A program made the translations under genes and the position numbers. Below are positions 1 to 10,404 of a stretch of 64,000 nucleotides of DNA, piece by piece (positions within the stretch are counted from its first letter, which is position 1; each line of letters starts with the position of its first letter). Source of the DNA: Niallia sp. Man26 (GTDB lineage Bacteria; Bacillota; Bacilli; Bacillales; Cytobacillaceae); the NCBI RefSeq assembly GCF_022049065.2, contig NZ_CP095743.1:2805001-2869000 (forward strand). Reading direction: 5' to 3'. The notes under the pieces are model-generated. The model worked only from the letters and a program-made list of their open reading frames with translations. It was not told the DNA's origin and did not search any database.

Positions 1-2
1 CA

Positions 3-1298
3 TCAGTTAATGGTGACTTCTACAGCACAGGAGCGCATATACTTCCGCTACTGAAGGAAAGCAATTTCTATCAGGAAGATGTACCTGATCTTAAGCATGA
101 TAGTCAATTTATCAATATTGAGTTTGATAAAACACTCAGAGACCGAATTAACACAATCCTTGGAAATAACAACTTAACAGCAACTGTTTCAACAACAGAG
201 GATATAAAGTATCTTCCAAGTGTATTAAAGCAGGAAATAAGCTCTAAGGTGACTACAAATGTTACCGAAAGTGAGATTGCAAAGACAGAAACACAGCAAG
301 TCCCTCAATCTGTGCTAGGAGACTCCCTTGAGGAGCTGGAGGGCGGTTTCACGATTGACAGTAAAACTGGTCCAATTCAATTTAATAATACAGTACAAGT
401 TAATGGAGATGTTGTTATAAACAGCAGCAACTATCCAATTACATTTAACAAAGATCTTATCGTTAATGGTGATTTATATGTTGTCAGCAATAAGGATATA
501 TCCCTTCAAGCTGTCAAGACAGCGGGCAATCTTCATCTTATTAACTTTGACGGCAATGTCACAGTTGCGCAAGACATGGTGGCTGCCGGAAAAATCGTAA
601 TAGAGTCCAGCGCTGACAAAACGGTTAACACAGCAAACGGAGTGAAGCTGAATGGCGATATCTTCTCAGGAACAACACTCAGCATTCGCCCCCTTAATAC
701 AGAAATGGATTTAAACAGTAATATTATCAGTCTTGGTTCTTTTACAGTCAAGGGCGATGAAACAGGGGAATCTGAACAAGAAAATGACATTGTGCGCTTT
801 AATTCTGTTGTTTATTCGAATGCAGACAGCTTTATCTCCAACGTTAATATTATTGGCCTGCCATACACAAATAATTTAGGTAACGCAACGGAAGGGCAGC
901 TGATACTGCTTTCAAAAGACAGGCTTACGATTACAAGGATGAATGAATTTAACAATTATGCTGACATGAATGAGCCGAGCTATCCGTACTTGCCAATCGA
1001 GGAAATGAATATCAAGCCATTACAAGCATTTTTCTATACAGAAAGGGATGCAGAATTATATGGAGTAGGTTCGTTGTTTTATATTAAAGGAGGCATATTT
1101 GCCAGAGGTTCTCTTGAAATCAATGCGATCAGAGCGAACCGCTCATTTAAAGCAATCGAAAATGTTCCTGGGTCAACAGAAGGTTACATGTCCAGATTCA
1201 TTGTTGATTATGACCAAGACGTATTATTGCAAGGAATAGATGCATTGCCGATAGTTGACCGCTTGCAGATTATTCCTGATGATTTTGTTATTCAATAA
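3..1298 (+). CDS. C-terminal part of a surface/pilus-associated beta-rich protein (5' truncated by the window)
   Basis: The frame is open from the first bases of the window, so the true start lies upstream; a GTG at 249 is an internal codon with no ribosome site. The visible 431 residues are rich in Asn, Val, Ile, Thr and Ser with alternating hydrophobic residues and recurring VNGD-type turns (roughly residues 130-160), which suggests a repetitive beta-sheet or beta-helix extracellular protein. No LPXTG motif or C-terminal membrane segment is seen; the chain ends in DDFVIQ. It is convergent with the VWA-domain gene at 1377-4217, and both may serve the cell surface. In B. subtilis this side of folC carries comC, spoIIB and maf instead. 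The family is not recognised. Confidence 0.6.
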   Translation, partial: SVNGDFYSTGAHILPLLKESNFYQEDVPDLKHDSQFINIEFDKTLRDRINTILGNNNLTATVSTTEDIKYLPSVLKQEISSKVTTNVTESEIAKTETQQVPQSVLGDSLEELEGGFTIDSKTGPIQFNNTVQVNGDVVINSSNYPITFNKDLIVNGDLYVVSNKDISLQAVKTAGNLHLINFDGNVTVAQDMVAAGKIVIESSADKTVNTANGVKLNGDIFSGTTLSIRPLNTEMDLNSNIISLGSFTVKGDETGESEQENDIVRFNSVVYSNADSFISNVNIIGLPYTNNLGNATEGQLILLSKDRLTITRMNEFNNYADMNEPSYPYLPIEEMNIKPLQAFFYTERDAELYGVGSLFYIKGGIFARGSLEINAIRANRSFKAIENVPGSTEGYMSRFIVDYDQDVLLQGIDALPIVDRLQIIPDDFVIQ

Positions 1299-1306
1299 CC
1301 ATTCAA

Positions 1307-1332
1307 GGGTGCCCTATCTGGCACCCTTTTTA
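1307..1332 (+). terminator. Rho-independent terminator of the surface-protein gene
   Basis: A perfect 7-bp stem (GGGTGCC at 1307-1313 and GGCACCC at 1320-1326) with a 6-nt loop is followed by TTTTT. It lies 9 nt after the stop codon. Confidence 0.85.
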
Positions 1333-1340
1333 ATTCTACA

Positions 1341-1369
1341 AAAAAAGGGATGCTTACATTTAGCATCCC
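1341..1369 (-). terminator. Rho-independent terminator of the VWA gene
   Basis: GGGATGCT (1347-1354) pairs with AGCATCCC (1362-1369) around a 7-nt loop. The run of A at 1341-1346 becomes the U tract on the minus strand, just after the VWA stop codon. Confidence 0.85.
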
Positions 1370-1376
1370 TTCCTTA

Positions 1377-4217
1377 TTACCATTTACCGTCCGTGCTGTT
1401 TCCAGAACCGCCGTTATCACCATCGTCTGTACTAGTATCCTCCACAACTTCAATCAAGGTGGATGCACTTGGACTTGTGCTATCTCTTTGTTCTTCTGCA
1501 GTTGCTGTCACATTTGAATAACCGACTTCTTTCCCTTTCAAGTAGTATTCGCCATCTTTATGAATGACTTCTACTTTATCTGGCTGATCTGCTACAACAC
1601 TAATAATATCTTTGTCTGTTGCGTTGCTTGGGTTGAAGATTAAGTTATCTGTTACTGGCAGCTCTTCCCCAACCTCCACTTGGTAGGCTGGTTTCGTGAA
1701 TTTAATTTCATCAAGGGCAATATACGGGTCCGTAACTGTCACCGGAATTCTTACCTCAAGATTAGAACCGTCTTTTGTCTTCACAATCAGCTCTGTTTCC
1801 CCTGCCTTATTTCCATAAATGCTGTACTTTCCATCAAGGATACTAGCTATTGATGTGTCAGCAAGTTTAATATCCAAGTCTTTGTTTGTGGCATTTTCCG
1901 GGTTAAAGGTAACAGTGAAGTCAGTCGTGCTTCCTACGATAATATTTATAGGGTTAGGCGTAACCGAAATAGATTGTACTTTATCTTGTATTGTAATTGT
2001 CTTTGTGATTTCCTGGCTGTTAGCAAAACCACCTTCAGCCTTAACGTGAATCGTATTCTTGCCTGTCTTGTCTATTATGATTGCTTCAGTTGGATTAAAT
2101 TTAATCCAACCTGTTGTCTCCTTGCCATTGTCCACTTTATAGGAGTAGACAACATCATCTCCTGCAACTTTCTGGACAAGCCTTGCCTCTACCGTTTCTG
2201 ATGCTGTTTCGCCACTTCCATATTTATCGCCTGTAGACTTTCCGGTCAAATCATAATCTGGCGTGAAATACAGATAGGCTTTACTGTCATCATTATACGT
2301 GATTTCTATTGCCTGATTGTTCGTCCCTTCTTTAAAAACCATATCTTTCACAGGCTTATTTTCAAGTCCATAATCTTCCTTGAAATCAGCAGTGCTTGCT
2401 ATTTTCGTATTTGTTGCCTGATCTCTCTTTTCAATCGTTCCTGCAGCATCACCTGTGTATACATTCGCTGTGTTTTCTTTTAACTGTACCTTCATATTAA
2501 TCATTTGCGATGATGCTGGAATCGTTGTTTGACTGCTGTATGAAAAACGAGAATCAGTAAAATATAAATTGGCGATTGGCATCGTCATATTAGTGACCGC
2601 CCAATCTACTTTCAGCGGCAAGGAAGCCGTAATTTCTGAGGGCGTAAAGCTGCCTTTTGCGTAGTTTGCCACATCACTTAATGACATCACTGCATAGTTT
2701 TTACCATTCCTTGACTCTACCTTCACATTATCCTTAGGAATAACCGTAATCCCAGCTGGCAATGGCTGTTCAATAACTAAATTCTGTAATTTGCCGCTGA
2801 CAGTGCTGTTCACTAAATTAATAGGCTTTAAAGAATAATTGACATTAAAATAATTTGTTCTGTCATTAGAATTGCTAGTTTTGACTAAATTATTTAAGTC
2901 ATTCACTACTTTTGACAGTGTCATAGAGGACTGGAAGCCGGCAGGTGCATCATCTTTAACAACAATCGTTGCAGAGGTTGATTTCTCCTGAAGCTTTCCA
3001 TCTAGATCGGTATATTCAAGCTTAATATTATCAAAATTATATGTCCCTTTTTGACTGAATGTCAAAGGCAGTGACACATCAATCGGAGTCATAACATTTT
3101 GATTGATTGGGAACAATATGTCCTTTTTAATGATTATATTTCCTGAAGAATCCAATGTAGCATTGGCATTGTCTGCAAGTTTAACAGTATCCCCAAACTT
3201 AGCAATATTAATTTTAACAGTAGCCGTGATAGTTGGTGTGGATACCTTCTGTGATATATCTTCAAATATTTTCGCAATAGTATCTGTTGAAGCCTGCTGT
3301 GCTGTCACACCAGTCTTCTCTGATAACTTACTTAAATAGCTCATATCTACTTCACTATTTGTCCCAAAGCCGACGGAATACAGCTTAATGTTATTGGCAG
3401 CAAGTTCGTCGACCTCTTCATCAACATATGATTTAATGGCTGTTTGCACTGTTTTTAAGCTGTTGGAAACAACTGTCCCATTAGAACGGACAGCAGTCGC
3501 TGTATTATTTGTATAAACAGTGTATGTTACTGTATCCTGCACTTTTTTGTCATAGCAGAAGTACTTAGATTGACAAACTCTATCAGTAAATGTCTCTACG
3601 TTTTTAGAAGATGTCGGCTCTCCATCTGTCATAAAGATGATATACTTCTTCGCTTGGCTTGTTCCAGTTGTTAACATGCTCCTTGCTTTTTGGAAGGATT
3701 GTGTATAGTTTGTTCCGCCAACGGCAGAAAGCTCCTTCACTCGGTTGTTAATAGTCTGCAGGTTTGTTCTCACATTATCTGTCGTTGGCGTGGACACAAC
3801 CGGAAAACTTACAACCTTATCTGTTTCCACATCTGTAGAAAAAGGAATAAGAGAAAACCTGTCATTTTTATTAGGATCTTGGCTAAAGAAAGCCGCCGCT
3901 TCAGCCATGGCATTTTTTGCACTCAAAAACTTATACGGGCTTTTGCCTAGCTCATCCATGGAGCCTGATTTATCAAAAACAAATGCAACATCTATTGGAG
4001 AACGATTTGCATTTGTTGCCTTCCCCTCAGGAGTTAAACGAATATCTAAACTTCCCTGTGCCGAACTGTTTGCCGGTTTAACGATAACACTTTGAGATGG
4101 TGTCACTGTAAAATTAACTGTCGGCGCTGATGCAGCCGCATTTGCTTGGAAGGGTATCAACAGCAATGACAGTATTGACAATATAATAAACTTACTGAAA
4201 CGTAACGCTCTCCTCAT
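1377..4217 (-). CDS. Secreted von Willebrand factor A domain protein with two bacterial Ig-like domains
   Basis: The 946-residue product starts with a Sec signal peptide (basic MRR, hydrophobic core about 10-21, AxA-type cleavage near residue 27). A VWA domain follows with a complete MIDAS metal site: DKSGS at 82-86, a Thr in GGTN near 169 and TDGE at 197-200. The C-terminus holds two Big_2-like repeats (about 747-831 and 832-927) sharing the NPxNATxKD signature, then an acidic Gly/Ser tail. No sortase motif or membrane anchor is visible, so it is either released or bound non-covalently to the wall. Metal-dependent adhesion or matrix binding is inferred from the VWA family. The ATG is preceded by a GGAGTGGGG ribosome site. 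It is monocistronic with its own terminator. Confidence 0.8.
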   Translation of the reverse strand: MRRALRFSKFIILSILSLLLIPFQANAAASAPTVNFTVTPSQSVIVKPANSSAQGSLDIRLTPEGKATNANRSPIDVAFVFDKSGSMDELGKSPYKFLSAKNAMAEAAAFFSQDPNKNDRFSLIPFSTDVETDKVVSFPVVSTPTTDNVRTNLQTINNRVKELSAVGGTNYTQSFQKARSMLTTGTSQAKKYIIFMTDGEPTSSKNVETFTDRVCQSKYFCYDKKVQDTVTYTVYTNNTATAVRSNGTVVSNSLKTVQTAIKSYVDEEVDELAANNIKLYSVGFGTNSEVDMSYLSKLSEKTGVTAQQASTDTIAKIFEDISQKVSTPTITATVKINIAKFGDTVKLADNANATLDSSGNIIIKKDILFPINQNVMTPIDVSLPLTFSQKGTYNFDNIKLEYTDLDGKLQEKSTSATIVVKDDAPAGFQSSMTLSKVVNDLNNLVKTSNSNDRTNYFNVNYSLKPINLVNSTVSGKLQNLVIEQPLPAGITVIPKDNVKVESRNGKNYAVMSLSDVANYAKGSFTPSEITASLPLKVDWAVTNMTMPIANLYFTDSRFSYSSQTTIPASSQMINMKVQLKENTANVYTGDAAGTIEKRDQATNTKIASTADFKEDYGLENKPVKDMVFKEGTNNQAIEITYNDDSKAYLYFTPDYDLTGKSTGDKYGSGETASETVEARLVQKVAGDDVVYSYKVDNGKETTGWIKFNPTEAIIIDKTGKNTIHVKAEGGFANSQEITKTITIQDKVQSISVTPNPINIIVGSTTDFTVTFNPENATNKDLDIKLADTSIASILDGKYSIYGNKAGETELIVKTKDGSNLEVRIPVTVTDPYIALDEIKFTKPAYQVEVGEELPVTDNLIFNPSNATDKDIISVVADQPDKVEVIHKDGEYYLKGKEVGYSNVTATAEEQRDSTSPSASTLIEVVEDTSTDDGDNGGSGNSTDGKW

Positions 4218-4388
4218 TTCCCCACTCCGTTCTTACTACTGTTAAACTAGTATAATATCTTCATTATATCAAGGACTTTTGAACTAGGATAGTCTTTTCT
4301 GCTGGGAATATATTACGCTCTAGCCTCTTGTGTTATCGTCCTTTCCCCCTATTTTTTCAGCATGTTTCTCGTGTTACTAAATCTTTGC

Positions 4389-4426
4389 AAAAAAAAAAGA
4401 AACTGCTAAATCAATAGAAGTTCCTT
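4389..4426 (-). terminator. Terminator after the GGDEF gene
   Basis: An 11-bp arm pair (4397-4407 with 4416-4426, one mismatch and one G-U) is followed on the minus strand by a run of U from the A tract at 4389-4398. Confidence 0.7.
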
Positions 4427-4439
4427 TGCACTTTATGAG

Positions 4440-6164
4440 CTATTTCATATAACAAGCGACGCGATTCCTGCCTGCCCGCTTCGCCCCAACATACAGGGCT
4501 CTGTCAGCATGCCTTATCAGCGCCATTGCTTCATCAGCTTGTTCAGGAGCACATGCAAGTCCCAGTGATGCTGTGATGCTTACCTGCAATTCTTTTTGTT
4601 TTTCATCTATATTTTGTTTGATGAAAAACGGCCGGGTTTCAATCATTTTTCTTAAAAATTCTGCAAGCTCCTGTGCTTCCTCGATTTCCGTATTTTCAAG
4701 GAGAATCACAAACTCTTCTCCCCCGTATCTCGCTACCACTCCGTGTTTATCAATAAGCTTTGAGACTCTGTCTGCAAACTCTGTTAATATTTCATTTCCT
4801 GCTTGATGACCATACGTATCATTAATTGACTTAAAATGGTCAATATCAAGCATAATGACAGTTAAATTGTTAATAACATTATTGTTCATCTCTGTAAATT
4901 TTGCTGTTAAGTGCTTTTCGAAATAACGGTAATTGTATAGCTTTGTCAGCGCACAGCGCTCACTCTTTTCTTTCGTTTTTTCAAAGTATCGCGCATTATC
5001 AAGAGCAACTGCAAACTGGGTGCATAACAGATCCAATATCATCAGCTTTGTATGCGCGAATGCCTTTTTTTGCACGCTTCCTAGCAGCAAGATACCAATC
5101 ACACCATTGTTTTTGATGATTGGCATGCACAGCACACTTTCAATATAATCGGGCATAAAGCCTTTGTTAAGCTCTTCCCAATCTTTGCGCCTATGATAGA
5201 CAGCTGGTTTTTTTGCGGCAAGTACTCGGCCAATAATTCCCTCATTTTCCTTCAGTACATCGGAAAAAATCGGGAGCTTCTTCTGCTTCTCTACCCTGGC
5301 AATCGACTCTAGCTCATTTTTGCTGTTTACTTGATCCACATACACAACATCAACCTTCATCAATTCAAATATGCTGTCGATAAACAAATTGATTGTTTCC
5401 TTTACAAATAAGGCTTGTGACAGCTGATGTCCAATTTCGGCAATTTTTTTCAAATAGTCATTGATTGATTGGCTTGAATGATACAGTCTCAATACAACAG
5501 ACAGACAGATGAAAGGAATTCCTATCAAAACGAGAGCCATTAACCCAATATCCAAGTACATAATATACAGCGCGAAGCCGACAGGATATGTAATAAGCGT
5601 AGTGAAAAACTCCCACAAAACATCCTTCGTGAGAAAATTTACTTTTCTTTTATATACTAGACGGTCAATGCAAAAAATGAAAAGCGCATTCAGAACAAAA
5701 TAAATAAAAGGATAAAAAAGAATGAGCATAAAAGAGTCAAAGTGGAACAGAAGGTCCGCTCCATGGCTTCCGCCAAGACTGTAGTATATAATTCCGCTCA
5801 ATACAGAAACGAGAAAGAACATTGCTGAATTCATCGGCAGCCGGAATAATGATTTTTTATCGAGACGCATCTGCAGCATTAAGGTGAACAATGCTATTTG
5901 CACAAGCACTGTCTCGATAAATAAACCAAATATCAAGAAAACGGAGATCGTTGCCCACTGCAGGAAGAAAACAGGAGTTCCATTAATCATCATTGGCATG
6001 CTTGCAACGATTGCCATAAATATTAAAAACGCAAGGACATCACCATATTCCCCCGTAATGTCTGGTGGATAGAAGTGATATGTCAGCAATAAGCCAATAG
6101 GGATAAGCACTATCCAAATTGCCCATATTATTTTTTTAGTAGATGATTTAACCAAATGCTCCAC
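4440..6164 (-). CDS. Membrane-bound GAF-GGDEF diguanylate cyclase
   Basis: The 574-residue protein has about six to eight hydrophobic segments in residues 12-230, a GAF domain (about 240-400) and a C-terminal GGDEF domain (about 405-574). The signature reads RYGGEEF, with GGEEF at 481-485, an active-site variant that normally supports c-di-GMP synthesis from two GTP. Upstream, the substrate motif around LDIDHFKSINDTYGH is intact. The RxxD inhibitory site expected five residues before GGEEF is absent (DKHG occupies it), so classical product inhibition is unlikely. No EAL or HD-GYP domain is present. The N-terminal sensor type is not identified. The c-di-GMP riboswitch at about 51.9 kb shows that this cell reads the messenger. 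Confidence 0.85.
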   Translation of the reverse strand: MEHLVKSSTKKIIWAIWIVLIPIGLLLTYHFYPPDITGEYGDVLAFLIFMAIVASMPMMINGTPVFFLQWATISVFLIFGLFIETVLVQIALFTLMLQMRLDKKSLFRLPMNSAMFFLVSVLSGIIYYSLGGSHGADLLFHFDSFMLILFYPFIYFVLNALFIFCIDRLVYKRKVNFLTKDVLWEFFTTLITYPVGFALYIMYLDIGLMALVLIGIPFICLSVVLRLYHSSQSINDYLKKIAEIGHQLSQALFVKETINLFIDSIFELMKVDVVYVDQVNSKNELESIARVEKQKKLPIFSDVLKENEGIIGRVLAAKKPAVYHRRKDWEELNKGFMPDYIESVLCMPIIKNNGVIGILLLGSVQKKAFAHTKLMILDLLCTQFAVALDNARYFEKTKEKSERCALTKLYNYRYFEKHLTAKFTEMNNNVINNLTVIMLDIDHFKSINDTYGHQAGNEILTEFADRVSKLIDKHGVVARYGGEEFVILLENTEIEEAQELAEFLRKMIETRPFFIKQNIDEKQKELQVSITASLGLACAPEQADEAMALIRHADRALYVGAKRAGRNRVACYMK

Positions 6165-6310
6165 CTAATTTCTTTTCTAAAAAGATGCATTGCCTATTTG
6201 GCCTTTAACAGGCTATTATTTCATATTACGAAATTTCAAACTTTTTACCTATTAGTATTATACTATATTTTTTTATTGCAAAAATATATAAAAATTTGTA
6301 AAAAATTCTG

Positions 6311-7618
6311 TTACTTTCCTCCTAAATTTCGTTCTTTCCAAAAGGCAAGCACATTTGACAAGAAATACAAGGAGCCAGTGATGACCAGCAGCTCATCTTC
6401 ATGAAGTCTTTCGAGTTTTTCTGTAATTAATTTTTTCCAATCATCAGTAAAGCGTTTATTTGAATGACTGCTTTCTCTAAACAGCGCTTCAGCTGCTGCT
6501 GCGCGGGGAAAGTCAAAGCTTGTGAAAGTGATGTCAGAAGCTGCTTGTCCTAACTTTTCAATCATTTTATCTGTTTTCTTATCAGATAATGCAGCAAACA
6601 AAACACTCTTCTTCTTATCTTTGTATCTTGTTTCTAAGACATCAACTAACGCCTCAACACCTTCCTGATTATGTGCACCGTCTACAAGCACATACGGGTG
6701 TTTAGAGAGAATCTCCAATCTGCCTGCCCACCGTGCTTGAAGCAATCCTGTTCTGATATCTGCTTCACTCAAGTGTAAGCTGTCTTTAAGAAGCAATGCA
6801 GCCATAACGGCAAGAGCAGCATTTTCTGCTTGATGCTCTCCTAGCATGCCAATCTGCAAATGTAGAAATTTTGTTGCTGCTGTTTTAAAGGTGAAAACCT
6901 CTCCATCTTCATTCGATTGATAATCTTCCACCACAAAATGTTTGCCTAATAAATAGTAAGAAGCGTTTTCCTCTTTAGCTCTGCGTACAATTACTTCCTC
7001 TGATTCCTGTTGCTTGACTGCAGCAATTACCGGTGTGTTCTCTTTAATAATCCCAGCTTTTTCAAACGCAATTTCGCTGTATGTTTCTCCTAAAATAGCA
7101 GTATGGTCAAGACCGATACTTGTGATGACAGATAAGAGAGGTGTAATGATATTAGTAGAATCAAAACGACCACCTAAGCCGACTTCATACAGAACAACAT
7201 CTGGTTGATGGACAAATGCAAAATAATAAAGAGACATTGCTGTAATAATCTCAAATTCTGTCGGTCCGCCTAATTCGTCTTTATCCATTTCCATAACTAT
7301 CGGATAAAGAATATTAGCAAGCTCCTTAATTTCTTCGTCGGCAATCGGCACGCCATTGATGCTGATTCTTTCATTAAATTGTTCAATATATGGGGAAGTA
7401 AAGGTTCCAACTGTTAACCCGGCACTTTCCATTATATTGCGCAAATAGGCAACCGTTGAGCCTTTGCCATTTGTGCCGCCCACATGAACAGCTTTAATCT
7501 TTTTCTCTGGAAAACCAAGCTTCTCCATCATGATGTTCATTCTAGTGAGCCCAGGCTTAATTCCGAGCCTAAGCCGTCCATGTATCCACTTTAATGCCTC
7601 TTCATATGTCTGGAACAT
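6311..7618 (-). CDS. folC: Bifunctional folylpolyglutamate synthase / dihydrofolate synthase
   Basis: FolC adds L-glutamate to dihydropteroate or to reduced folates with ATP, in the cytosol. The 435-residue product shows the Mur-ligase-type P-loop GGTNGKGS, the FTSPYIEQFNERI region and the YEVGLGGRFDSTN stretch typical of the family, and the GAHNQEG motif of the C-terminal domain. A GTG lies nine bases upstream in frame, but it is part of the AGAGGTGG ribosome site, so the ATG at 7616-7618 was chosen. The gene lies 86 nt downstream of valS in the same direction, as in B. subtilis. Confidence 0.95.
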   Translation of the reverse strand: MFQTYEEALKWIHGRLRLGIKPGLTRMNIMMEKLGFPEKKIKAVHVGGTNGKGSTVAYLRNIMESAGLTVGTFTSPYIEQFNERISINGVPIADEEIKELANILYPIVMEMDKDELGGPTEFEIITAMSLYYFAFVHQPDVVLYEVGLGGRFDSTNIITPLLSVITSIGLDHTAILGETYSEIAFEKAGIIKENTPVIAAVKQQESEEVIVRRAKEENASYYLLGKHFVVEDYQSNEDGEVFTFKTAATKFLHLQIGMLGEHQAENAALAVMAALLLKDSLHLSEADIRTGLLQARWAGRLEILSKHPYVLVDGAHNQEGVEALVDVLETRYKDKKKSVLFAALSDKKTDKMIEKLGQAASDITFTSFDFPRAAAAEALFRESSHSNKRFTDDWKKLITEKLERLHEDELLVITGSLYFLSNVLAFWKERNLGGK

Positions 7619-7654
7619 AATTTCCACCTCTTCTTGGTTTATCTTTAAATAGGG

Positions 7655-7687
7655 AAGACGAACCCTATGTAGGATAGGGTTCGTCTT
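7655..7687 (-). terminator. Strong hairpin between valS and folC
   Basis: Two 14-bp perfectly complementary arms (7655-7668 and 7674-7687) enclose a 5-nt loop. The following minus-strand sequence is only moderately U-rich, so it may attenuate rather than fully separate folC from valS. Confidence 0.6.
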
Positions 7688-7704
7688 AGTTTAAAAGGGA
7701 GGTT

Positions 7705-10356
7705 TTAAGCATCGCCCTTAAGTTCTTTAATTCGAGCTTCTACTGTTGCTCTTTTTTGCAGATAGTCTTGCTCTTTTGCTTTTTCTTCATTGATGACTTT
7801 CTCTGGTGCTTTGCTTACAAACCCTTGATTGCTTAGCTTCTTCTGAACTCGGTCTACTTCTTTCGTCCATTTCTCAAGCTCTTTAGTAAGACGGGCAATT
7901 TCTTCCTCCATATTGATGAGGCCTTCAAGTGGCAGAATAATTTCCACACCTGTAATAACAGAAGTCATCGCTTTATCAGGAATAGCAATATCTGTTGCGA
8001 TTTCCAACTCTTCTGGATTACAGAAACGCTCAATATATGCTTTGTTGTCTTCCAATGTAGCTTTGATTGTATCATCTTGTGCTTTCAAGAGGATCTTAAT
8101 CTTCTTGCTCATTGGTGTATTTACTTCCGCACGGCTGTTTCTTACTGAACGGATAATTTCTACAAGCAGCTTCATATCGTTAGCAGCTTTATTATCTGTA
8201 AATGCTGGATTTACCTCCGGCCATGCTGCAGTTGTAATAGACTCACCTGCATGCGGCAAGTTCTGCCAGATTTCTTCTGTAATAAATGGCATGAAAGGAT
8301 GCAACAATCTCATTGTATTATCCAATACATATGCAAGAATAGAACGTGTTGTCAGCTTAGCAGCTTCGTCTTCGCCATAAAGCGGCAGCTTCGCCATCTC
8401 GATATACCAGTCACAGAAATCATCCCAGATGAAGTTGTAAAGGATGCGTCCTACTTCACCGAATTCATAGCGGTCAGACAGACGTGTCACTGTTTCGATT
8501 GTTTCGTTAAGACGTGTTAAAATCCATTTGTCTGCAACAGATTTTTCTCCAGACAAGTCAATTTCTTCATATGTTAAGCCGTTCATGTTCATTAAAGCAA
8601 AACGGGATGCATTCCAAATCTTGTTGGCGAAATTCCAAGTCGATTCTACCTTTTCCATGCTGAAGCGTAAGTCTTGGCCTGGCGAGCTGCCTGTTGACAA
8701 GAAGTAACGCAGGGAATCAGCACCATATTGTGCGATAACATCCATCGGATCAACACCGTTACCCAATGATTTACTCATTTTTCTGCCTTGCTCGTCACGA
8801 ACAAGTCCATGGATTAATACATCATTAAACGGTCTTTCGCCAGTGAACTCAAGCCCTTGGAAAATCATGCGGGAAACCCAGAAGAAAATGATGTCATAGC
8901 CAGTAACAAGTGCAGCTGTCGGATAATAACGCTTAAAGTCAGGAGCATCTGTGTCAGGCCAATCCAATGTAGAGAACGGCCATAAGGCAGAGCTGAACCA
9001 AGTGTCTAAAACATCTGTATCTTGCTCCCAGTTTTCAATGTCACTTGGAGCCTCGTGGTTTACATACACTTCGCCTGTTTCTTTATGATACCAAGCTGGA
9101 ATGCGATGACCCCACCACAGCTGACGAGAAATACACCAGTCGCGGATGTTTTCCATCCAGTGTAAATAAGTGTTTTCGAAGCGGTTCGGCACAAATTGTA
9201 CTTTCTCTTCTTCGTTGTTTTGCAAAGCAACAGCTGCATCTGCTAATGGCTGCATCTTAACGAACCATTGTGTGGACAAGTATGGCTCAACAACTGCGCC
9301 GCTGCGCTCAGAATGCCCAACTGAATGCATATGCTCTTCAATTTTAAACAGAACACCTTGCTCCTCAAGATCTTTAACGATTTGCTTGCGGCATTCAAAA
9401 CGATCCATGCCTTCATATTTACCGGCACGTTCATTCATCGTTCCATCCTCATTCATTACAAGGATGCGTTCTAGATTATGACGGTTACCTACTTCAAAGT
9501 CATTCGGGTCATGTGCTGGTGTCATTTTAACAGCGCCAGAACCGAAGTCCATTTCTACATAATCATCTGCCACAATCGGAATTTCTCTTCCAACGATCGG
9601 CAGAATTACTGTTTTTCCGATTAAATGCTGGTATCTTTCATCCTTTGGATGTACAGCAACACCAGAATCACCAAGCATCGTTTCCGGACGAGTAGTAGCA
9701 ACTTCAATATAGCCGGAGCCGTCAGCAAGCGGATATCTCATATGATAGAATGCACCTTGTACATCCTTGTAGATTACCTCAATATCTGACAGAGCCGTTT
9801 TTGTTGCCGGGTCCCAGTTAATGATATATTCACCACGGTAGATTAAACCTTTGTTATAAAGAGAAACGAATACTTCACGCACCGCTTTTGACAGCCCTTC
9901 ATCAAGAGTGAAGCGTTCCCTTGAATAGTCTAATCCAAGTCCAAGCTTTGACCACTGTTCACGAATATGACTTGCATATTCTTCTTTCCACTTCCATGTC
10001 TCTTCAACAAACTTTTCTCTTCCTAGATCATATCTGCTGACATTGTTTGCACGCAGTTTTTCTTCCACCTTTGCTTGTGTGGCAATCCCTGCATGGTCCA
10101 TTCCAGGCAGCCATAGAACATCATAGCCTTGCATTCTTTTCATTCTTGTTAAGATGTCTTGTAAAGTTGTATCCCAAGCATGACCTAAATGCAGCTTCCC
10201 TGTTACGTTTGGAGGCGGAATCACGATTGTATATGGCTGTTTTCCCTCATCTGACTTTGCCTCAAAAAATTTACCTTTCAGCCACCAGTCATAGCGTCCC
10301 TTTTCGATGGATTGGGGATCGTATTTAGTCGGCATTGATAACTCGTTTGTTTCCAT
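7705..10356 (-). CDS. valS: Valyl-tRNA synthetase
   Basis: ValS is a class I synthetase that charges tRNA-Val and edits misactivated Thr. The 883-residue product has the HIGH-type motif HLGH at 56-59 (within [13 protein letters not shown]), the CP1 editing domain, the KMSKS motif around residue 525 and the C-terminal coiled-coil arm (about 815-880, rich in Lys and Glu). An upstream ATG six bases away is only 3 nt from the AAGGAGG site; the ATG at 10354-10356 has 9-nt spacing and matches the usual METNE start. Expression is controlled by the T-box leader immediately upstream. Confidence 0.97.
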   Translation of the reverse strand: METNELSMPTKYDPQSIEKGRYDWWLKGKFFEAKSDEGKQPYTIVIPPPNVTGKLHLGHAWDTTLQDILTRMKRMQGYDVLWLPGMDHAGIATQAKVEEKLRANNVSRYDLGREKFVEETWKWKEEYASHIREQWSKLGLGLDYSRERFTLDEGLSKAVREVFVSLYNKGLIYRGEYIINWDPATKTALSDIEVIYKDVQGAFYHMRYPLADGSGYIEVATTRPETMLGDSGVAVHPKDERYQHLIGKTVILPIVGREIPIVADDYVEMDFGSGAVKMTPAHDPNDFEVGNRHNLERILVMNEDGTMNERAGKYEGMDRFECRKQIVKDLEEQGVLFKIEEHMHSVGHSERSGAVVEPYLSTQWFVKMQPLADAAVALQNNEEEKVQFVPNRFENTYLHWMENIRDWCISRQLWWGHRIPAWYHKETGEVYVNHEAPSDIENWEQDTDVLDTWFSSALWPFSTLDWPDTDAPDFKRYYPTAALVTGYDIIFFWVSRMIFQGLEFTGERPFNDVLIHGLVRDEQGRKMSKSLGNGVDPMDVIAQYGADSLRYFLSTGSSPGQDLRFSMEKVESTWNFANKIWNASRFALMNMNGLTYEEIDLSGEKSVADKWILTRLNETIETVTRLSDRYEFGEVGRILYNFIWDDFCDWYIEMAKLPLYGEDEAAKLTTRSILAYVLDNTMRLLHPFMPFITEEIWQNLPHAGESITTAAWPEVNPAFTDNKAANDMKLLVEIIRSVRNSRAEVNTPMSKKIKILLKAQDDTIKATLEDNKAYIERFCNPEELEIATDIAIPDKAMTSVITGVEIILPLEGLINMEEEIARLTKELEKWTKEVDRVQKKLSNQGFVSKAPEKVINEEKAKEQDYLQKRATVEARIKELKGDA

Positions 10357-10404
10357 ACCCATTATCCTCCTTGTGAGAATTTTTTCAATACTTACATTTT
10401 GGCA

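Noticed and set aside
7913..8380. Plus-strand 155-codon ORF inside valS
   Set aside because: It is a shadow frame antisense to the ValS anticodon-binding region.
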